A stretch of 64,000 nucleotides of DNA from DCFW01 sp963790715 (GCA_963790715.1 CAWBPN010000008.1:6055-70054); one strand, 5' to 3'; numbered from the stretch's first letter, positions 28,469 through 38,015 are shown. Made by a program: numbers and translations. Notes: a model not told the origin generated them from the sequence alone.

Positions 28469-29812
28469 TTATTTACATATTTTACAACTGCCGCATCCGT
28501 TTAATTCTTTACGGAAACGCTTCTCCACCAAATGATGAAGACGATCCTTCAATGCCTCAATCGAAATGGTATCAATTACATCATTGACAAAAGCAAACAT
28601 CAACAGCAAACGAGCTTCATGTGCATCTATCCCGCGTGACCGCATATAGAAAAGCGCATCCTCATCAAGTTGCCCTACCGCTGCACCGTGACCGCATTTA
28701 ACATCATCTGCGTATATCTCCAATTGCGGCTGGGTATACATGTGAGCTGACTTTGTCATGCACAAATTCTTGTTTGTCTGTTGTGAATCCGTCTTTTGTG
28801 CATTCGGACGAACAAGTACTTTACCTGCAAATGCGCCTGTACTGTCTTCGTCCAATACATATTTATATAGTTCACGGCTTCGGCACCGGCCAACAACGTG
28901 GTCGATAAACGTGTTATTATCAACGAACTGATTTTTGTCTTCAATAGCCATTCCATACATACCAACCTCAGCGCCTTCGCCTTCAAGTCGTACTCTAACA
29001 TTATTGCGCGTCAATCCGCTATAAAGTGCCATATTGTTCAATAGCACCTGACTGTCACTGTCTTGCCTAACATACATATAACGTACATTATGAGACATCA
29101 ACCCAGTTTCTTCCAATTCAAACAATCCAAGATGCGAATTACGGCCGGCATAAACTTCCATTACTTGTGTGGCAAGAAAGTTTTTCTCATCCATAGTGTG
29201 ATCACAGAAAAGAATATCCATTGAAGCTCCTTCCTCAAGAACAATCACGACACGACGATTAGCCATCAAATCGACATCGGAACGCAAGATATTTATGACT
29301 TGCACCGTCCTGCCAACCTTTACATTTTTCGGTACATATATAAACAGTCCGTCTTGCGCAAAAGCCGTATTTAATGCAACTACCGCATCATCATCAACAT
29401 TAGCCAGCTTACCATAGTATTTGCCTACCAAATCGGGATGAGTATTGGCCGTCTGGCGCAATGAACTTATAACAACGCCTTCCGGTAGTTGCACTTTAGG
29501 CAACAGCTTATCATAGAATGAATCATTAACCACGAAATAAAGAAGCGTACTCATATTCGGCACATCGCAATGAAACACATCATACGGATTCACAGGAATG
29601 TCCAACTTACTCAAATTCATTCCATAATCAGGTGCAAACACACCTTCCATATCAATATACTTATATTGCTCTACCTTCTTCGTTGGAAAGCCATGCTTTT
29701 CAAACTTATCCATAGCATCGCCACGTAAAGCATTCAACACCGGAGTGCTATGCTTGTCAATAAGCGACTTGCTCTGCTTGAAGATGTCAATATATTGTTG
29801 CGATGCACTCAT
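28469..29812 (-). CDS. sufD: Fe-S assembly protein SufD
   Basis: The protein has 447 residues with the SufBD beta-helix core (about 130-410), including MYTQPQLEIYADDVKCGHGAAV as the family signature, which contains the conserved CGHGA histidine. It forms the SufBC2D scaffold with SufB and SufC. The start overlaps the sufC stop in an ATGA. The extreme C-terminus is Cys-rich (CGSCKIC), an addition seen in some Bacteroidota SufD proteins whose role is unclear. Confidence 0.95.
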   Translation of the reverse strand: MSASQQYIDIFKQSKSLIDKHSTPVLNALRGDAMDKFEKHGFPTKKVEQYKYIDMEGVFAPDYGMNLSKLDIPVNPYDVFHCDVPNMSTLLYFVVNDSFYDKLLPKVQLPEGVVISSLRQTANTHPDLVGKYYGKLANVDDDAVVALNTAFAQDGLFIYVPKNVKVGRTVQVINILRSDVDLMANRRVVIVLEEGASMDILFCDHTMDEKNFLATQVMEVYAGRNSHLGLFELEETGLMSHNVRYMYVRQDSDSQVLLNNMALYSGLTRNNVRVRLEGEGAEVGMYGMAIEDKNQFVDNNTFIDHVVGRCRSRELYKYVLDEDSTGAFAGKVLVRPNAQKTDSQQTNKNLCMTKSAHMYTQPQLEIYADDVKCGHGAAVGQLDEDALFYMRSRGIDAHEARLLLMFAFVNDVIDTISIEALKDRLHHLVEKRFRKELNGCGSCKICK

Positions 29813-30567
29813 ATTTCCTCTCCTAACTCTTCCTTAATCCAGTCATACCCTTTCTTTTCAAGCTCAATGGCCAACTCAGGACCGGCCGTTTTCACAATTC
29901 GTCCTTTATAAAGGACATGCACAATATCAGGTTTGATATAATCCAACAAACGCTGATAGTGCGTGATTACGATAGTACTCTTTTCCGATGTTTTCAGTTT
30001 ATTTACACCTTCGGCAACAATGCGCAAAGCATCTATATCCAATCCTGAATCCGTTTCATCCAAAATGGACAAACACGGGTCGAGCATTGCCATTTGGAAT
30101 ATTTCATTGCGTTTCTTCTCGCCACCGCTGAACCCTTCGTTAACCGAACGGTTTACCAACTTAGTATCCATCTCAACCACAGCACGTTTTTCGCGCATCA
30201 ACTTCAGGAATGCAGGAGCGGAAAGCGGCTCCAATCCGTTATACTTACGATGTTCGTTTACGGCAGTACGCATAAAGTTCACCATACTTACACCCGGTAT
30301 CTCCACCGGATATTGGAAGCTCAGGAATATACCTTCATGGCTTCGATCTTCAGGTGACAAAGATAAAAGATCCTTGCCTTTGAACATGATGCTACCTTTA
30401 GTCACCGTAAACTTGGGATCACCTACCAACACAGATGAAAGCGTGCTTTTACCAGAACCGTTCGGTCCCATTATGGCATGTACCTCACCTGTTTTTACAG
30501 TTAAATCGATTCCTTTTAATATCTCTTTTCCTTCTACACTTGCGTGTAAATCCTTAATTTCTAACAT
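29809..30567 (-). CDS. sufC: Fe-S assembly ATPase SufC
   Basis: This soluble ABC-type ATPase belongs to the SufBC2D complex. Walker A GPNGSGKST is at about 34-42, the signature is FSGGEKKRNE, and Walker B reads LSILDETDSG. About 252 residues from the ATG at 30567 (MLEIKDLHA), which is where homologues begin; an ATG 12 bases earlier would also be possible. It sits between sufB and sufD in a tightly packed operon. Confidence 0.95.
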   Translation of the reverse strand: MLEIKDLHASVEGKEILKGIDLTVKTGEVHAIMGPNGSGKSTLSSVLVGDPKFTVTKGSIMFKGKDLLSLSPEDRSHEGIFLSFQYPVEIPGVSMVNFMRTAVNEHRKYNGLEPLSAPAFLKLMREKRAVVEMDTKLVNRSVNEGFSGGEKKRNEIFQMAMLDPCLSILDETDSGLDIDALRIVAEGVNKLKTSEKSTIVITHYQRLLDYIKPDIVHVLYKGRIVKTAGPELAIELEKKGYDWIKEELGEEI

Positions 30568-30586
30568 ATTTATATCCATATTTATA

Positions 30587-32047
30587 TCAGCCTATGCTTC
30601 CTTCCAGCGATACACTCAGTAACTTCTGAGCTTCAACAGCGAATTCCATAGGCAGTTTGTTCAACACTTCCTTTGCATATCCGTTAACAATCAACCCGAC
30701 GGCATCTTCTGTCTTTATGCCGCGCTGATTGCAGTATAGCAACTGATCTTCATTTATTTTTGATGTTGTGGCTTCATGTTCAACCACAGCAGTATTATTT
30801 TTAATATCCATATACGGGAACGTATGCGCTCCGCACTTATCACCCATCAACAAGCTGTCACACTGGCTGTAGTTACGAGCATTATCCGCTCTCTCGGTAA
30901 CTTTTACCAATCCACGATAAGAATTCTCGCTATGCCCGGCACTGATACCTTTACTTACGATAGTACTTGATGTGTTTTTACCAAGATGAATCATTTTGGT
31001 ACCGGTATCGGCTTGCTGATAATTGTTGGTTACAGCCACCGAATAAAACTCTCCAATCGAATTATCTCCCGCCAATACACAACTTGGATATTTCCATGTT
31101 ATTGCCGAACCCGTTTCAACCTGCGTCCATGATATTTTGGAGTTATTACCCTTACACAAAGCGCGCTTAGTAACACAATTATAAACGCCTCCACGACCGT
31201 TTGCATCACCCGGGTACCAATTCTGAACCGTTGAATACTTTACTTCGGCATTTTCATGTACGTATATCTCAACAATGGCCGCATGTAACTGCGATTCATC
31301 ACGCATCGGCGCAGTGCAGCCCTCAAGATAACTTACATAAGAGTCGTCATCAGCAATTATTAAAGTCCTTTCAAACTGACCGGTATTGCGGGCATTAATA
31401 CGGAAATATGAAGACAATTCCATAGGGCAACGCACCCCGCTCGGAATAAACACAAACGAGCCATCGGAAAAAACGGCCGAATTTAGTGCCGCGAAATAAT
31501 TGTCGCGATACGGAACAACCGAACCTAAATACTTACGTATCAAATCGGGATGCTCGTGAACGGCTTCACTTATTGAGCAGAAAATAATTCCCTTCTCTAT
31601 CAAAGTATCTTTATATGTTGTTTTTACCGACACCGAATCCATAACGGCATCAACCGCCATACCGCTTACCGCCAACTGTTCTTCAATAGGAATACCCAAC
31701 TTGTCGAAGGTTTTCACCATTTCAGGATCAAGGTCTTCACGACTTTTGGCTGTACCTTTATTTTTTTTTGTGGGATCTGCATAATAAGAAATTGCCTGAA
31801 AATCAATTTTCGGAATACGCAAATGAGCCCAATGAGGCATTTCCAACGTTTTCCAATAGCGGAATGCCTCCAAGCGATACTGTAACAACCAGTCGGGTTC
31901 TTCCCTCTTGGCCGAAATCAGGCGAATGACGTCTTCATTCAACCCGGTAGGAATAATATCGGTGTTCACATCCGTGGTGAACCCATATTTATATTTTCCT
32001 TCCGTTACCTCTTTTATTACATTACTAACATTTTCTTCCTCATTCAT
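30587..32047 (-). CDS. sufB: Fe-S assembly scaffold SufB
   Basis: The protein has 486 residues and is the main scaffold subunit on which Fe-S clusters form. The family signature QCDSLLMGDKCGAHTFPYM (about 398-416) and the C-terminal cysteine LYCNQRGIKTEDA are present. It is the first gene of sufBCDS. The 5' region is unusual: only 23 bases separate its start from the infB terminator. Confidence 0.96.
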   Translation of the reverse strand: MNEEENVSNVIKEVTEGKYKYGFTTDVNTDIIPTGLNEDVIRLISAKREEPDWLLQYRLEAFRYWKTLEMPHWAHLRIPKIDFQAISYYADPTKKNKGTAKSREDLDPEMVKTFDKLGIPIEEQLAVSGMAVDAVMDSVSVKTTYKDTLIEKGIIFCSISEAVHEHPDLIRKYLGSVVPYRDNYFAALNSAVFSDGSFVFIPSGVRCPMELSSYFRINARNTGQFERTLIIADDDSYVSYLEGCTAPMRDESQLHAAIVEIYVHENAEVKYSTVQNWYPGDANGRGGVYNCVTKRALCKGNNSKISWTQVETGSAITWKYPSCVLAGDNSIGEFYSVAVTNNYQQADTGTKMIHLGKNTSSTIVSKGISAGHSENSYRGLVKVTERADNARNYSQCDSLLMGDKCGAHTFPYMDIKNNTAVVEHEATTSKINEDQLLYCNQRGIKTEDAVGLIVNGYAKEVLNKLPMEFAVEAQKLLSVSLEGSIG

Positions 32048-32070
32048 TATTGTTTATCTCTCCTATTTAT

Positions 32071-32118
32071 AAAAAAAACGGAGCACCGGAGTCAAAAATC
32101 ATTTAACCCTATGCTCCG
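32071..32118 (-). terminator. Intrinsic terminator of infB
   Basis: On the minus strand CGGAGCA (from 32118) pairs with TGCTCCG (to 32079) around a loop of 26 bases, followed by eight T residues. It marks the end of rimP-nusA-infB, 25 bases past the infB stop. Confidence 0.75.
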
Positions 32119-32142
32119 CTTGCTGTTTATATTTTACTGTAA

Positions 32143-35100
32143 CTACAATGTTTGTTTCACTTCAATTTCCTCAAACGATTCAATTGTATCGCCAACATTA
32201 ATATCATTATAGTTAACCAAACTAATACCACATTCGAAATTTACGGTAACTTCTTTCACGTCGTCCTTGAAACGCTTTAAAGCATTTATCTGACCTGTGA
32301 ATATGACTATACCGTCGCGGATCACATGAGCTTTATCCGAACGTTTAACCTTGCCGTCTTTCACAATGGCACCGGCAACGGTTCCCACCTTACTTATATG
32401 GTAAACTTCACGAATTTCAAGAGTTCCGGTTATCTGTTCCTTAACTTCAGGCGCCAACATACCTTCCATAGCCGACTTGACTTCGTCAATTGCTGCATAA
32501 ATGACAGAATACAGACGAATATCCACACCTTCCTGATCAGCTAACTTACGCGCCATGGCTGACGGACGTACCTGAAAACCGATTATAATTGCATCTGAAG
32601 CAGCTGCCAAACTTACATCGGATTCCGAAATCTGACCCACTGCCTTATGAATGACATTAACCTGTATTTGCGGAGTTGACAACTTTATGAAAGAATCGCT
32701 TAACGCTTCTATAGAACCGTCAACATCACCCTTTATAATAATATTCAACTCTTGGAAATTACCTAAAGCTATACGGCGGCCGACTTCATCCAACGTCAAC
32801 AACTTCTGGGTACGCAAGCCTTGTTCACGTTGCAACTGCATGCGCTTGTTGGCTATTTCGTGCGCCTCCTGATCGGTGTCAAACACATGGAATGTATCAC
32901 CTGCCTGTGGAGCACCATCTAGGCCTAATATCAAAGCCGGTTCAGAAGGTCCTGCTTTATCGATGCGTTGGTTACGTTCATTAAACATAGCCTTGATACG
33001 TCCGAAATTCGTTCCTGCCAATACAATATCGCCGACCTTCAATGTTCCGTTAGAAATCAACACCGTAGCCACATAACCGCGACCTTTATCCAAAGACGAT
33101 TCAATGATAGAACCTGTTGCCTTACGATTAGGGTTTGCTTTTAAGTCAAGCATGTCGGCTTCAAGCAACACTTTCTCAAGTAATTCCTTTACGCCAATTC
33201 CTTTCTTAGCTGAAATATCCTGTGATTGATATTTACCGCCCCATTCTTCAACCACATAATTCATATTGGCCAACGCCTCTTTAATCTTATTCGGGTTTGC
33301 GGTAGGTTTATCAATTTTATTAATTGCAAACACGATTGGTACACCAGCTGCGGCAGCATGATTAATGGCTTCCTTAGTTTGCGGCATGACATCATCATCG
33401 GCTGCAACTATAATTATTGCAATATCCGTAACCTGAGCACCACGCGCACGCATTGCCGTGAAAGCTTCGTGTCCCGGCGTATCCAAGAATGTAATATGGC
33501 GACCGCTGTCAAGCGTCACATTGTAAGCTCCAATATGTTGGGTAATACCTCCGGCTTCACCGGCAATCACGTTTGCATTACGAATATAGTCCAACAACGA
33601 TGTTTTACCATGATCTACGTGTCCCATCACCGTAACGATAGGCGGACGTTGTGCTAAATCTTTTTCTTCATCCTTCTCTTCAACAATAGCCTGAGCAACT
33701 TCGGCACTTACAAACTCAGTCTTATATCCGAATTCTTCAGCCACCATATTAATGGTCTCAGCATCCAGGCGTTGGTTGATAGATACCATCATACCGATAC
33801 TCATACACGTAGCGATAATCTTTGTTACCGGAACGTCCATCATACTTGCCAGCTCGTTAACGGTAACAAACTCGGTAAGTTTTATTATCTTACTATCCTT
33901 TTTTTCTTCGTTTTCCAATTCGCGCTCACGGTTCTGAACCATTTCACGTTTTTCACGACGATACTTGGACGTTTTATTTTTGCTCTTATTTGTAAGACGT
34001 GCTAGCGTTTCTTTTACCTGCTTAGCAACATCTTCATCGGTAACCGCGGTTTTAACTTGATTCCTTCTTGAATGGTTTTTACCAGATTTACCGTTATTTC
34101 TATTATAACCGTTATTGTTATTACGATTATTGTTATTATTTCTGTTATTGTTGTTATTGTTGTTATTGCCAGAAGAATTGCTTACCTTATTGATATCGAC
34201 ACGCTCCTTGTTAATACGGCTGCGTTTCTTCTTTTTCTTGGCAGCATCAGCTTCGTTACCATTATTGTTACCATTATTGTTACCGTTATTGCTATTGTTG
34301 TTGCCATTATTATTACCATTATTATTGGTGGTAGCATCCTTGCCGCGAATCTCACGTAAAATAGAATCTTTCATTTGTTTACGTTGGTCTTGCCGCTGGC
34401 GTTCCTTATCTTCACGCTCTTTACGCTTTTCCTCTTTGGTCTTTTTCTTCGGACGCGTAGATGAGTTTATTTGTGAAAGATCAATTTTACCGATAATATT
34501 CGGTTTCTGAATAGGTTCTGCTGCTCTAATGGTGAATACACCATCTGCATGCTGAACCAATTCTTCTGTCTTTTTAAATTTCTCTCTTTTTACAGGCTTC
34601 TCAACAGTAGCAGTAGGAGAAGGTGCAGCCTCAACCTTTTCTTTTGGCTGAATCCTTATTTTCTTTTCTTCTTCTGCCTTATTCTCTACACCTTTATTAT
34701 TTGCATCAGTTGCAACAACCGATGCTGGTGCGGGTTCACCTTTAGCCGGTGCAGAAGATGGATGTACATCACTAGCAGGTGCTTCCTGTTTTACCGGAGG
34801 CACAATCTCCTCAACGGTTTTTTGAGCTGTTACCGGTTTTTGATTATCGGTCAAAGACTTAACCTTTATTCTATTGTGATGATTCAAATCAATCTTACCT
34901 ATCGGCTTTATTGTCGGTTTTATGTCATCAGGAACAACAGTTTTGATAACATTATCTTCTTTCGAAGAGCCATTTTCACCATTAGATGATTTTTGACCGT
35001 CTATCCCCTCTATTGAAACCGTAGATTTATTTTTATCTTTCCTTTGACGTTGATAATTAATAAATTCTTCCGACTTGATACGTTCCTGCTTGTCGCTACT

Positions 35101-35250
35101 AAACTCTTTAACAAGCATATCGTATTGTTCCGAAGAAATCTTTGTATTGGGATTTTCCTCAATTTCAAGACCTTTCTTTTGTAAGAACTCAACAACAGTC
35201 TTGATCCCTACATTCAAATCTCTCGTAACCTTATTTAACCTTATAGACAT
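32143..35250 (-). CDS. infB: Translation initiation factor IF-2
   Basis: This GTPase brings fMet-tRNA to the 30S subunit. The 1035-residue protein starts with an IF2-N domain (MSIRLNKVTRDLNVGIKT), followed by a long charged and low-complexity linker to about residue 450, a second IF2-N-like helical module (LTEFVTVNELASMMDVP), the G domain with GHVDHGKT (about 545), DTPGHEAF and NKIDKP, then domains II-IV ending in the fMet-tRNA-binding domain. The linker contains two asparagine-rich tracts. It is the last gene of rimP-nusA-infB, 5 bases after nusA. Confidence 0.97.
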   Translation of the reverse strand: MSIRLNKVTRDLNVGIKTVVEFLQKKGLEIEENPNTKISSEQYDMLVKEFSSDKQERIKSEEFINYQRQRKDKNKSTVSIEGIDGQKSSNGENGSSKEDNVIKTVVPDDIKPTIKPIGKIDLNHHNRIKVKSLTDNQKPVTAQKTVEEIVPPVKQEAPASDVHPSSAPAKGEPAPASVVATDANNKGVENKAEEEKKIRIQPKEKVEAAPSPTATVEKPVKREKFKKTEELVQHADGVFTIRAAEPIQKPNIIGKIDLSQINSSTRPKKKTKEEKRKEREDKERQRQDQRKQMKDSILREIRGKDATTNNNGNNNGNNNSNNGNNNGNNNGNEADAAKKKKKRSRINKERVDINKVSNSSGNNNNNNNNRNNNNNRNNNNGYNRNNGKSGKNHSRRNQVKTAVTDEDVAKQVKETLARLTNKSKNKTSKYRREKREMVQNRERELENEEKKDSKIIKLTEFVTVNELASMMDVPVTKIIATCMSIGMMVSINQRLDAETINMVAEEFGYKTEFVSAEVAQAIVEEKDEEKDLAQRPPIVTVMGHVDHGKTSLLDYIRNANVIAGEAGGITQHIGAYNVTLDSGRHITFLDTPGHEAFTAMRARGAQVTDIAIIIVAADDDVMPQTKEAINHAAAAGVPIVFAINKIDKPTANPNKIKEALANMNYVVEEWGGKYQSQDISAKKGIGVKELLEKVLLEADMLDLKANPNRKATGSIIESSLDKGRGYVATVLISNGTLKVGDIVLAGTNFGRIKAMFNERNQRIDKAGPSEPALILGLDGAPQAGDTFHVFDTDQEAHEIANKRMQLQREQGLRTQKLLTLDEVGRRIALGNFQELNIIIKGDVDGSIEALSDSFIKLSTPQIQVNVIHKAVGQISESDVSLAAASDAIIIGFQVRPSAMARKLADQEGVDIRLYSVIYAAIDEVKSAMEGMLAPEVKEQITGTLEIREVYHISKVGTVAGAIVKDGKVKRSDKAHVIRDGIVIFTGQINALKRFKDDVKEVTVNFECGISLVNYNDINVGDTIESFEEIEVKQTL
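34080..34330 (-). repeat. Asparagine-rich low-complexity tracts within infB
   Basis: Two runs of AAT/AAC codons (about 34080-34170 and 34255-34330) encode Asn-rich tracts broken by Gly, Arg, Ser and Tyr and separated by a Lys/Arg-rich stretch. The DNA repeats are trinucleotide-like and probably length-variable through slippage. They fall in the disordered linker, outside the conserved domains. Confidence 0.85.
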
Positions 35251-35255
35251 ATAAT

Positions 35256-36527
35256 TTATTTATCTTCTTCAAACTCCGCTTTCAAAATGCGTAATACTTC
35301 ATCAACTGTATTTTCCTCCAGATCAGCCTTTTCAATCAACATCTCACGCGGAGCATTAATAACAGCTTTAGCCGTATCAATACCTATTGATTTTATAGCC
35401 TCAATTACCCAACCGTCAATTTCGTCCCTAAATTCATCCAGGTAAATATCCTCTTCATTTTCATCAACACCTGCAGGTAAATCACGGAATACATCAATAG
35501 TATATTCAGTCAGCATGCTGGCTAACTTAATATTCAATCCGCCCTTACCGATAGCCAGCGAAACTTCTTCAGGTTTCAAATGTACTTCGGCTTTATGATT
35601 CTCTTCATCAAGTTTCATGTCCGTTATCTTAGCCGGACTTAAAGCACGCTGAATAAACAATGATATATTTGACGTATAATTAATCACATCAATATTTTCG
35701 TTTCTCAGTTCCCTGACGATGCCATGTATGCGGCTTCCTTTAACACCGACGCAGGCTCCTACCGGATCAATGCGGTCATCATACGATTCCACAGCCACCT
35801 TGGCACGTTCGCCTGGAATACGTGCAACCTTTTTTATCGTTATCAGTCCGTCATTTATCTCAGGTACTTCCATCTCCAGCAATCTTTCAAGAAAGACGGG
35901 AGCCGTACGCGAAAGAATGATTTTCGGATTATTATTCCTATTATCCACACGGGCTACTACAGCACGAACAGTTTCACCTTTGCGATAAAAGTCTGCCGGG
36001 ATTTGCTCAGTCTTCGGCAACAACAGCTCGTTACCTTCATCATCAAGCAACAAGATTTCCTTCTTCCATATCTGATAAACCTCAGCACTTATAATAGTAC
36101 CTATTTTATCTGAATATTTAGTGTAAATACCATCCTTTTCCAATTCAAGTATTTTTGAAGACAGTGTTTGACGCAAGTTAAGAATAGCTCGGCGTCCGAA
36201 ATCAGCGAAATGTACTTCGGTAGTCACCTCTTCACCCTCTTCATAAGACGCATCTATTTTCTTAGCATCCGTCAATGATATTTCCAGATTCGGGTCTTTC
36301 AAATCCTCATTATTAACAACCTTAAGGTTGCGCCATATTTCAAAGTCACCTTTATCAGGATTTACTATCACATCATAATTTTCATCCGTACCGAACATTT
36401 TGGCAATAACACTTCTGAAAGATTCCTCCAATACACTTACCATTGTCGTCTTATCAATATTCTTAAGTTCCTTGAATTCCTTAAAAGTATCAACTAAACT
36501 AATTGTCTCCTCTGTTTTCTTAGCCAT
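35256..36527 (-). CDS. nusA: Transcription termination/antitermination factor NusA
   Basis: The protein has about 423 residues. The RNA-polymerase-binding N-terminal domain (TMVSVLEESFRSVIAKMFG) is followed by an S1 domain (about 140-205) and two KH domains (VGACVGVKGSRIHGIVREL and VSLAIGKGGLNIKLA). It lacks the acidic repeats found at the C-terminus of E. coli NusA, as usual outside Gammaproteobacteria. The ATG at 36527 (MAKKTEETIS) matches homologues; one 9 bases earlier would overlap rimP by 8 bases. It may feed back on its own operon through the leader hairpin. Confidence 0.95.
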   Translation of the reverse strand: MAKKTEETISLVDTFKEFKELKNIDKTTMVSVLEESFRSVIAKMFGTDENYDVIVNPDKGDFEIWRNLKVVNNEDLKDPNLEISLTDAKKIDASYEEGEEVTTEVHFADFGRRAILNLRQTLSSKILELEKDGIYTKYSDKIGTIISAEVYQIWKKEILLLDDEGNELLLPKTEQIPADFYRKGETVRAVVARVDNRNNNPKIILSRTAPVFLERLLEMEVPEINDGLITIKKVARIPGERAKVAVESYDDRIDPVGACVGVKGSRIHGIVRELRNENIDVINYTSNISLFIQRALSPAKITDMKLDEENHKAEVHLKPEEVSLAIGKGGLNIKLASMLTEYTIDVFRDLPAGVDENEEDIYLDEFRDEIDGWVIEAIKSIGIDTAKAVINAPREMLIEKADLEENTVDEVLRILKAEFEEDK

Positions 36528-36528
36528 T

Positions 36529-36996
36529 TTATTCAAAACTAATTAAATATTTCGTATATTTTATTTCATCATAACCGAAAGTTTCATCGACAGCAACCAT
36601 CTTAGGGCGCTTTTCGCCTTCTTTTTTCAATTTCCTCTGAACCGTGACAATAAAATTCTTTTCGTTCGCACTTTTTAATATTCCGGTCATTTTCTTGCCG
36701 TCAGCCGTCATCACCTCAACTCTGTCATTAGTATGTATCAGATACTGTTGCAACACTTTAAAAGGTTGCCCTATGCCAGCTGACCCAACTTCCAATTCAT
36801 AATCTTCTTTTTCTCTGTCGAGATGTGCCTCAATAAAGCGACTAAGTTCGGCACAATCTTCAATCCACACGCCATCACGATGGTCGATTTCAACTACAAT
36901 CTTATTATCATCATTAACATTAATGTCAACAATAAAATATTTTTTATCTTTCAACCACTCTTCAACAACCCGATAAATAGTATCTTTTTCTATCAT
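36529..36996 (-). CDS. rimP: Ribosome maturation factor RimP
   Basis: The protein has 155 residues. An N-terminal RimP domain with KDKKYFIVDINVNDDNKIVV and IDHRDGVWIEDCAELSRFI precedes an SH3-like C-terminal domain (about 85-150). It assists 30S subunit assembly. It is the first gene of rimP-nusA-infB, the conserved order in most bacteria. The leader holds a promoter box and a terminator-like hairpin. Confidence 0.92.
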   Translation of the reverse strand: MIEKDTIYRVVEEWLKDKKYFIVDINVNDDNKIVVEIDHRDGVWIEDCAELSRFIEAHLDREKEDYELEVGSAGIGQPFKVLQQYLIHTNDRVEVMTADGKKMTGILKSANEKNFIVTVQRKLKKEGEKRPKMVAVDETFGYDEIKYTKYLISFE

Positions 36997-37013
36997 ATTA
37001 TAAAATTATGAAC

Positions 37014-37040
37014 AAAAAAAGGGCTTAATATCGCCCCTCA
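37014..37040 (-). promoter_or_regulatory. Terminator-like hairpin in the rimP-nusA-infB leader
   Basis: On the minus strand AGGGGC, an 8-base loop and GCCCTTT form a 6-7 bp stem with wobbles, followed by a T-run, all between the predicted transcription start (near 37054) and the rimP ATG at 36996. The position suggests transcriptional attenuation rather than termination of the upstream gene. Confidence 0.55.
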
Positions 37041-37060
37041 CACTTCATCTTTAAACGACG

Positions 37061-37092
37061 CAAAGATACAATAAATCTTTTTCACACACAAT
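37061..37092 (-). promoter_or_regulatory. Promoter of rimP-nusA-infB
   Basis: The minus strand has ATTG (37089-37092), 20 bp, then TATCTTTG (37061-37068). The -7 box is a full match and the -33 box differs by one base from TTTG. Confidence 0.7.
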
Positions 37093-37214
37093 ACAATTAT
37101 CAAAAAAACAATGAAGCTGATTAATTTTATTCAATTATAATATTATAAATTTTATCCATTTACTTTCTTAAAGTGTAATAGAATACTACATTTTTTACTA
37201 TAAGAGATAATATG

Positions 37215-37934
37215 TTACAATTCGCACCTGTAATTTTTTATTTCTTCACGAAGTTCAAGCGCTTTATTCTCGGTAAATTTATTCATTAACGCCCAAAATT
37301 CAGGTCCGTGATTCATTTCGCGTGTATGGCAAAGTTCATGAATCATTACGGAACGCATCAAATGTTCAGGTAAAAGGAGTAAAAAGCAACTAAGACTGAT
37401 ATGCTTATAAACCGAGCAACTGCCCCAACGTGTATGTGCCTTGGATATACCAAGCGTATTATACGACAGGTTGCACACATTCGACAACTCTGTCATAATC
37501 GGAGGAAAAACACTTTCAGCTTTCCTTACCATCAACTCTGCTATTACCTTTTTAAGAAATAATTGAATGTTGTTTTCATTAAATTTTGTGGTTTCGGGGC
37601 AAAGAAGTACTATTCCATCATCTTTGGCAGAATGAACCATTACTTTCTTTTCTCCCTGATACGTTTTTATTACAAGTTTAAAATGAGGTTTCGCAAGGCT
37701 GTATCCCGGTTGTATTAATATATTATCTTCTTTCTTTTTGTTGAGCATGCGCTTCAGTTGCGGCCTCATATCATTAATTACCTCTATTACCTCTTTCACG
37801 GAGGAACCAAGTGGAAGCGTCATTTCAAGTCCTTCATTTCGTAATCTGAAAATGTATTTCCTTGCCCTGACGTTTATATGAAAATTGATACGCCCTAACT
37901 CTTCATCAAATATATGATTTTCGAATAAATCCAT
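37215..37934 (-). CDS. YgjP-type zinc metallopeptidase (DUF45)
   Basis: The protein has 239 residues. The C-terminal half has RWGSCS and the zinc motif MIHELCHTREMNHGPEFW: HELCH plus a distal histidine in NHGPEFW, the YgjP/WLM-like pattern. The N-terminal half is beta-rich. The family is predicted to be a cytoplasmic protease, often linked to DNA or protein damage control, but its substrates are not defined. It stands between the DUF4252 terminator and the rimP promoter, and no neighbour suggests a partner. Confidence 0.88.
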   Translation of the reverse strand: MDLFENHIFDEELGRINFHINVRARKYIFRLRNEGLEMTLPLGSSVKEVIEVINDMRPQLKRMLNKKKEDNILIQPGYSLAKPHFKLVIKTYQGEKKVMVHSAKDDGIVLLCPETTKFNENNIQLFLKKVIAELMVRKAESVFPPIMTELSNVCNLSYNTLGISKAHTRWGSCSVYKHISLSCFLLLLPEHLMRSVMIHELCHTREMNHGPEFWALMNKFTENKALELREEIKNYRCEL

Positions 37935-37983
37935 GTTTTATATTTTAATAATACAAAATCTTTCGTTTGCATTTTTGTTTGTA

Positions 37984-38015
37984 TAAAAGAGCCCTTAATA
38001 AGTAATTAAGGGCTC
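37984..38015 (-). terminator. Intrinsic terminator of the ECF/DUF4252 operon
   Basis: A perfect 10-bp inverted repeat GAGCCCTTAA/TTAAGGGCTC (37989-37998 and 38006-38015) with a 7-base loop is followed by TTTT on the minus strand. It lies about 130 bases past the last gene of the operon. Confidence 0.85.

Noticed and set aside
29963..30622. A 219-residue plus-strand frame opposite sufC
   Set aside because: It lies wholly antisense to a clear sufC and has no family features.
34072..34510. Long plus-strand frames full of Ile, Val and Leu opposite infB
   Set aside because: They are the reverse complement of the Asn-rich codon repeats in infB; the composition is an artefact of the repeat.
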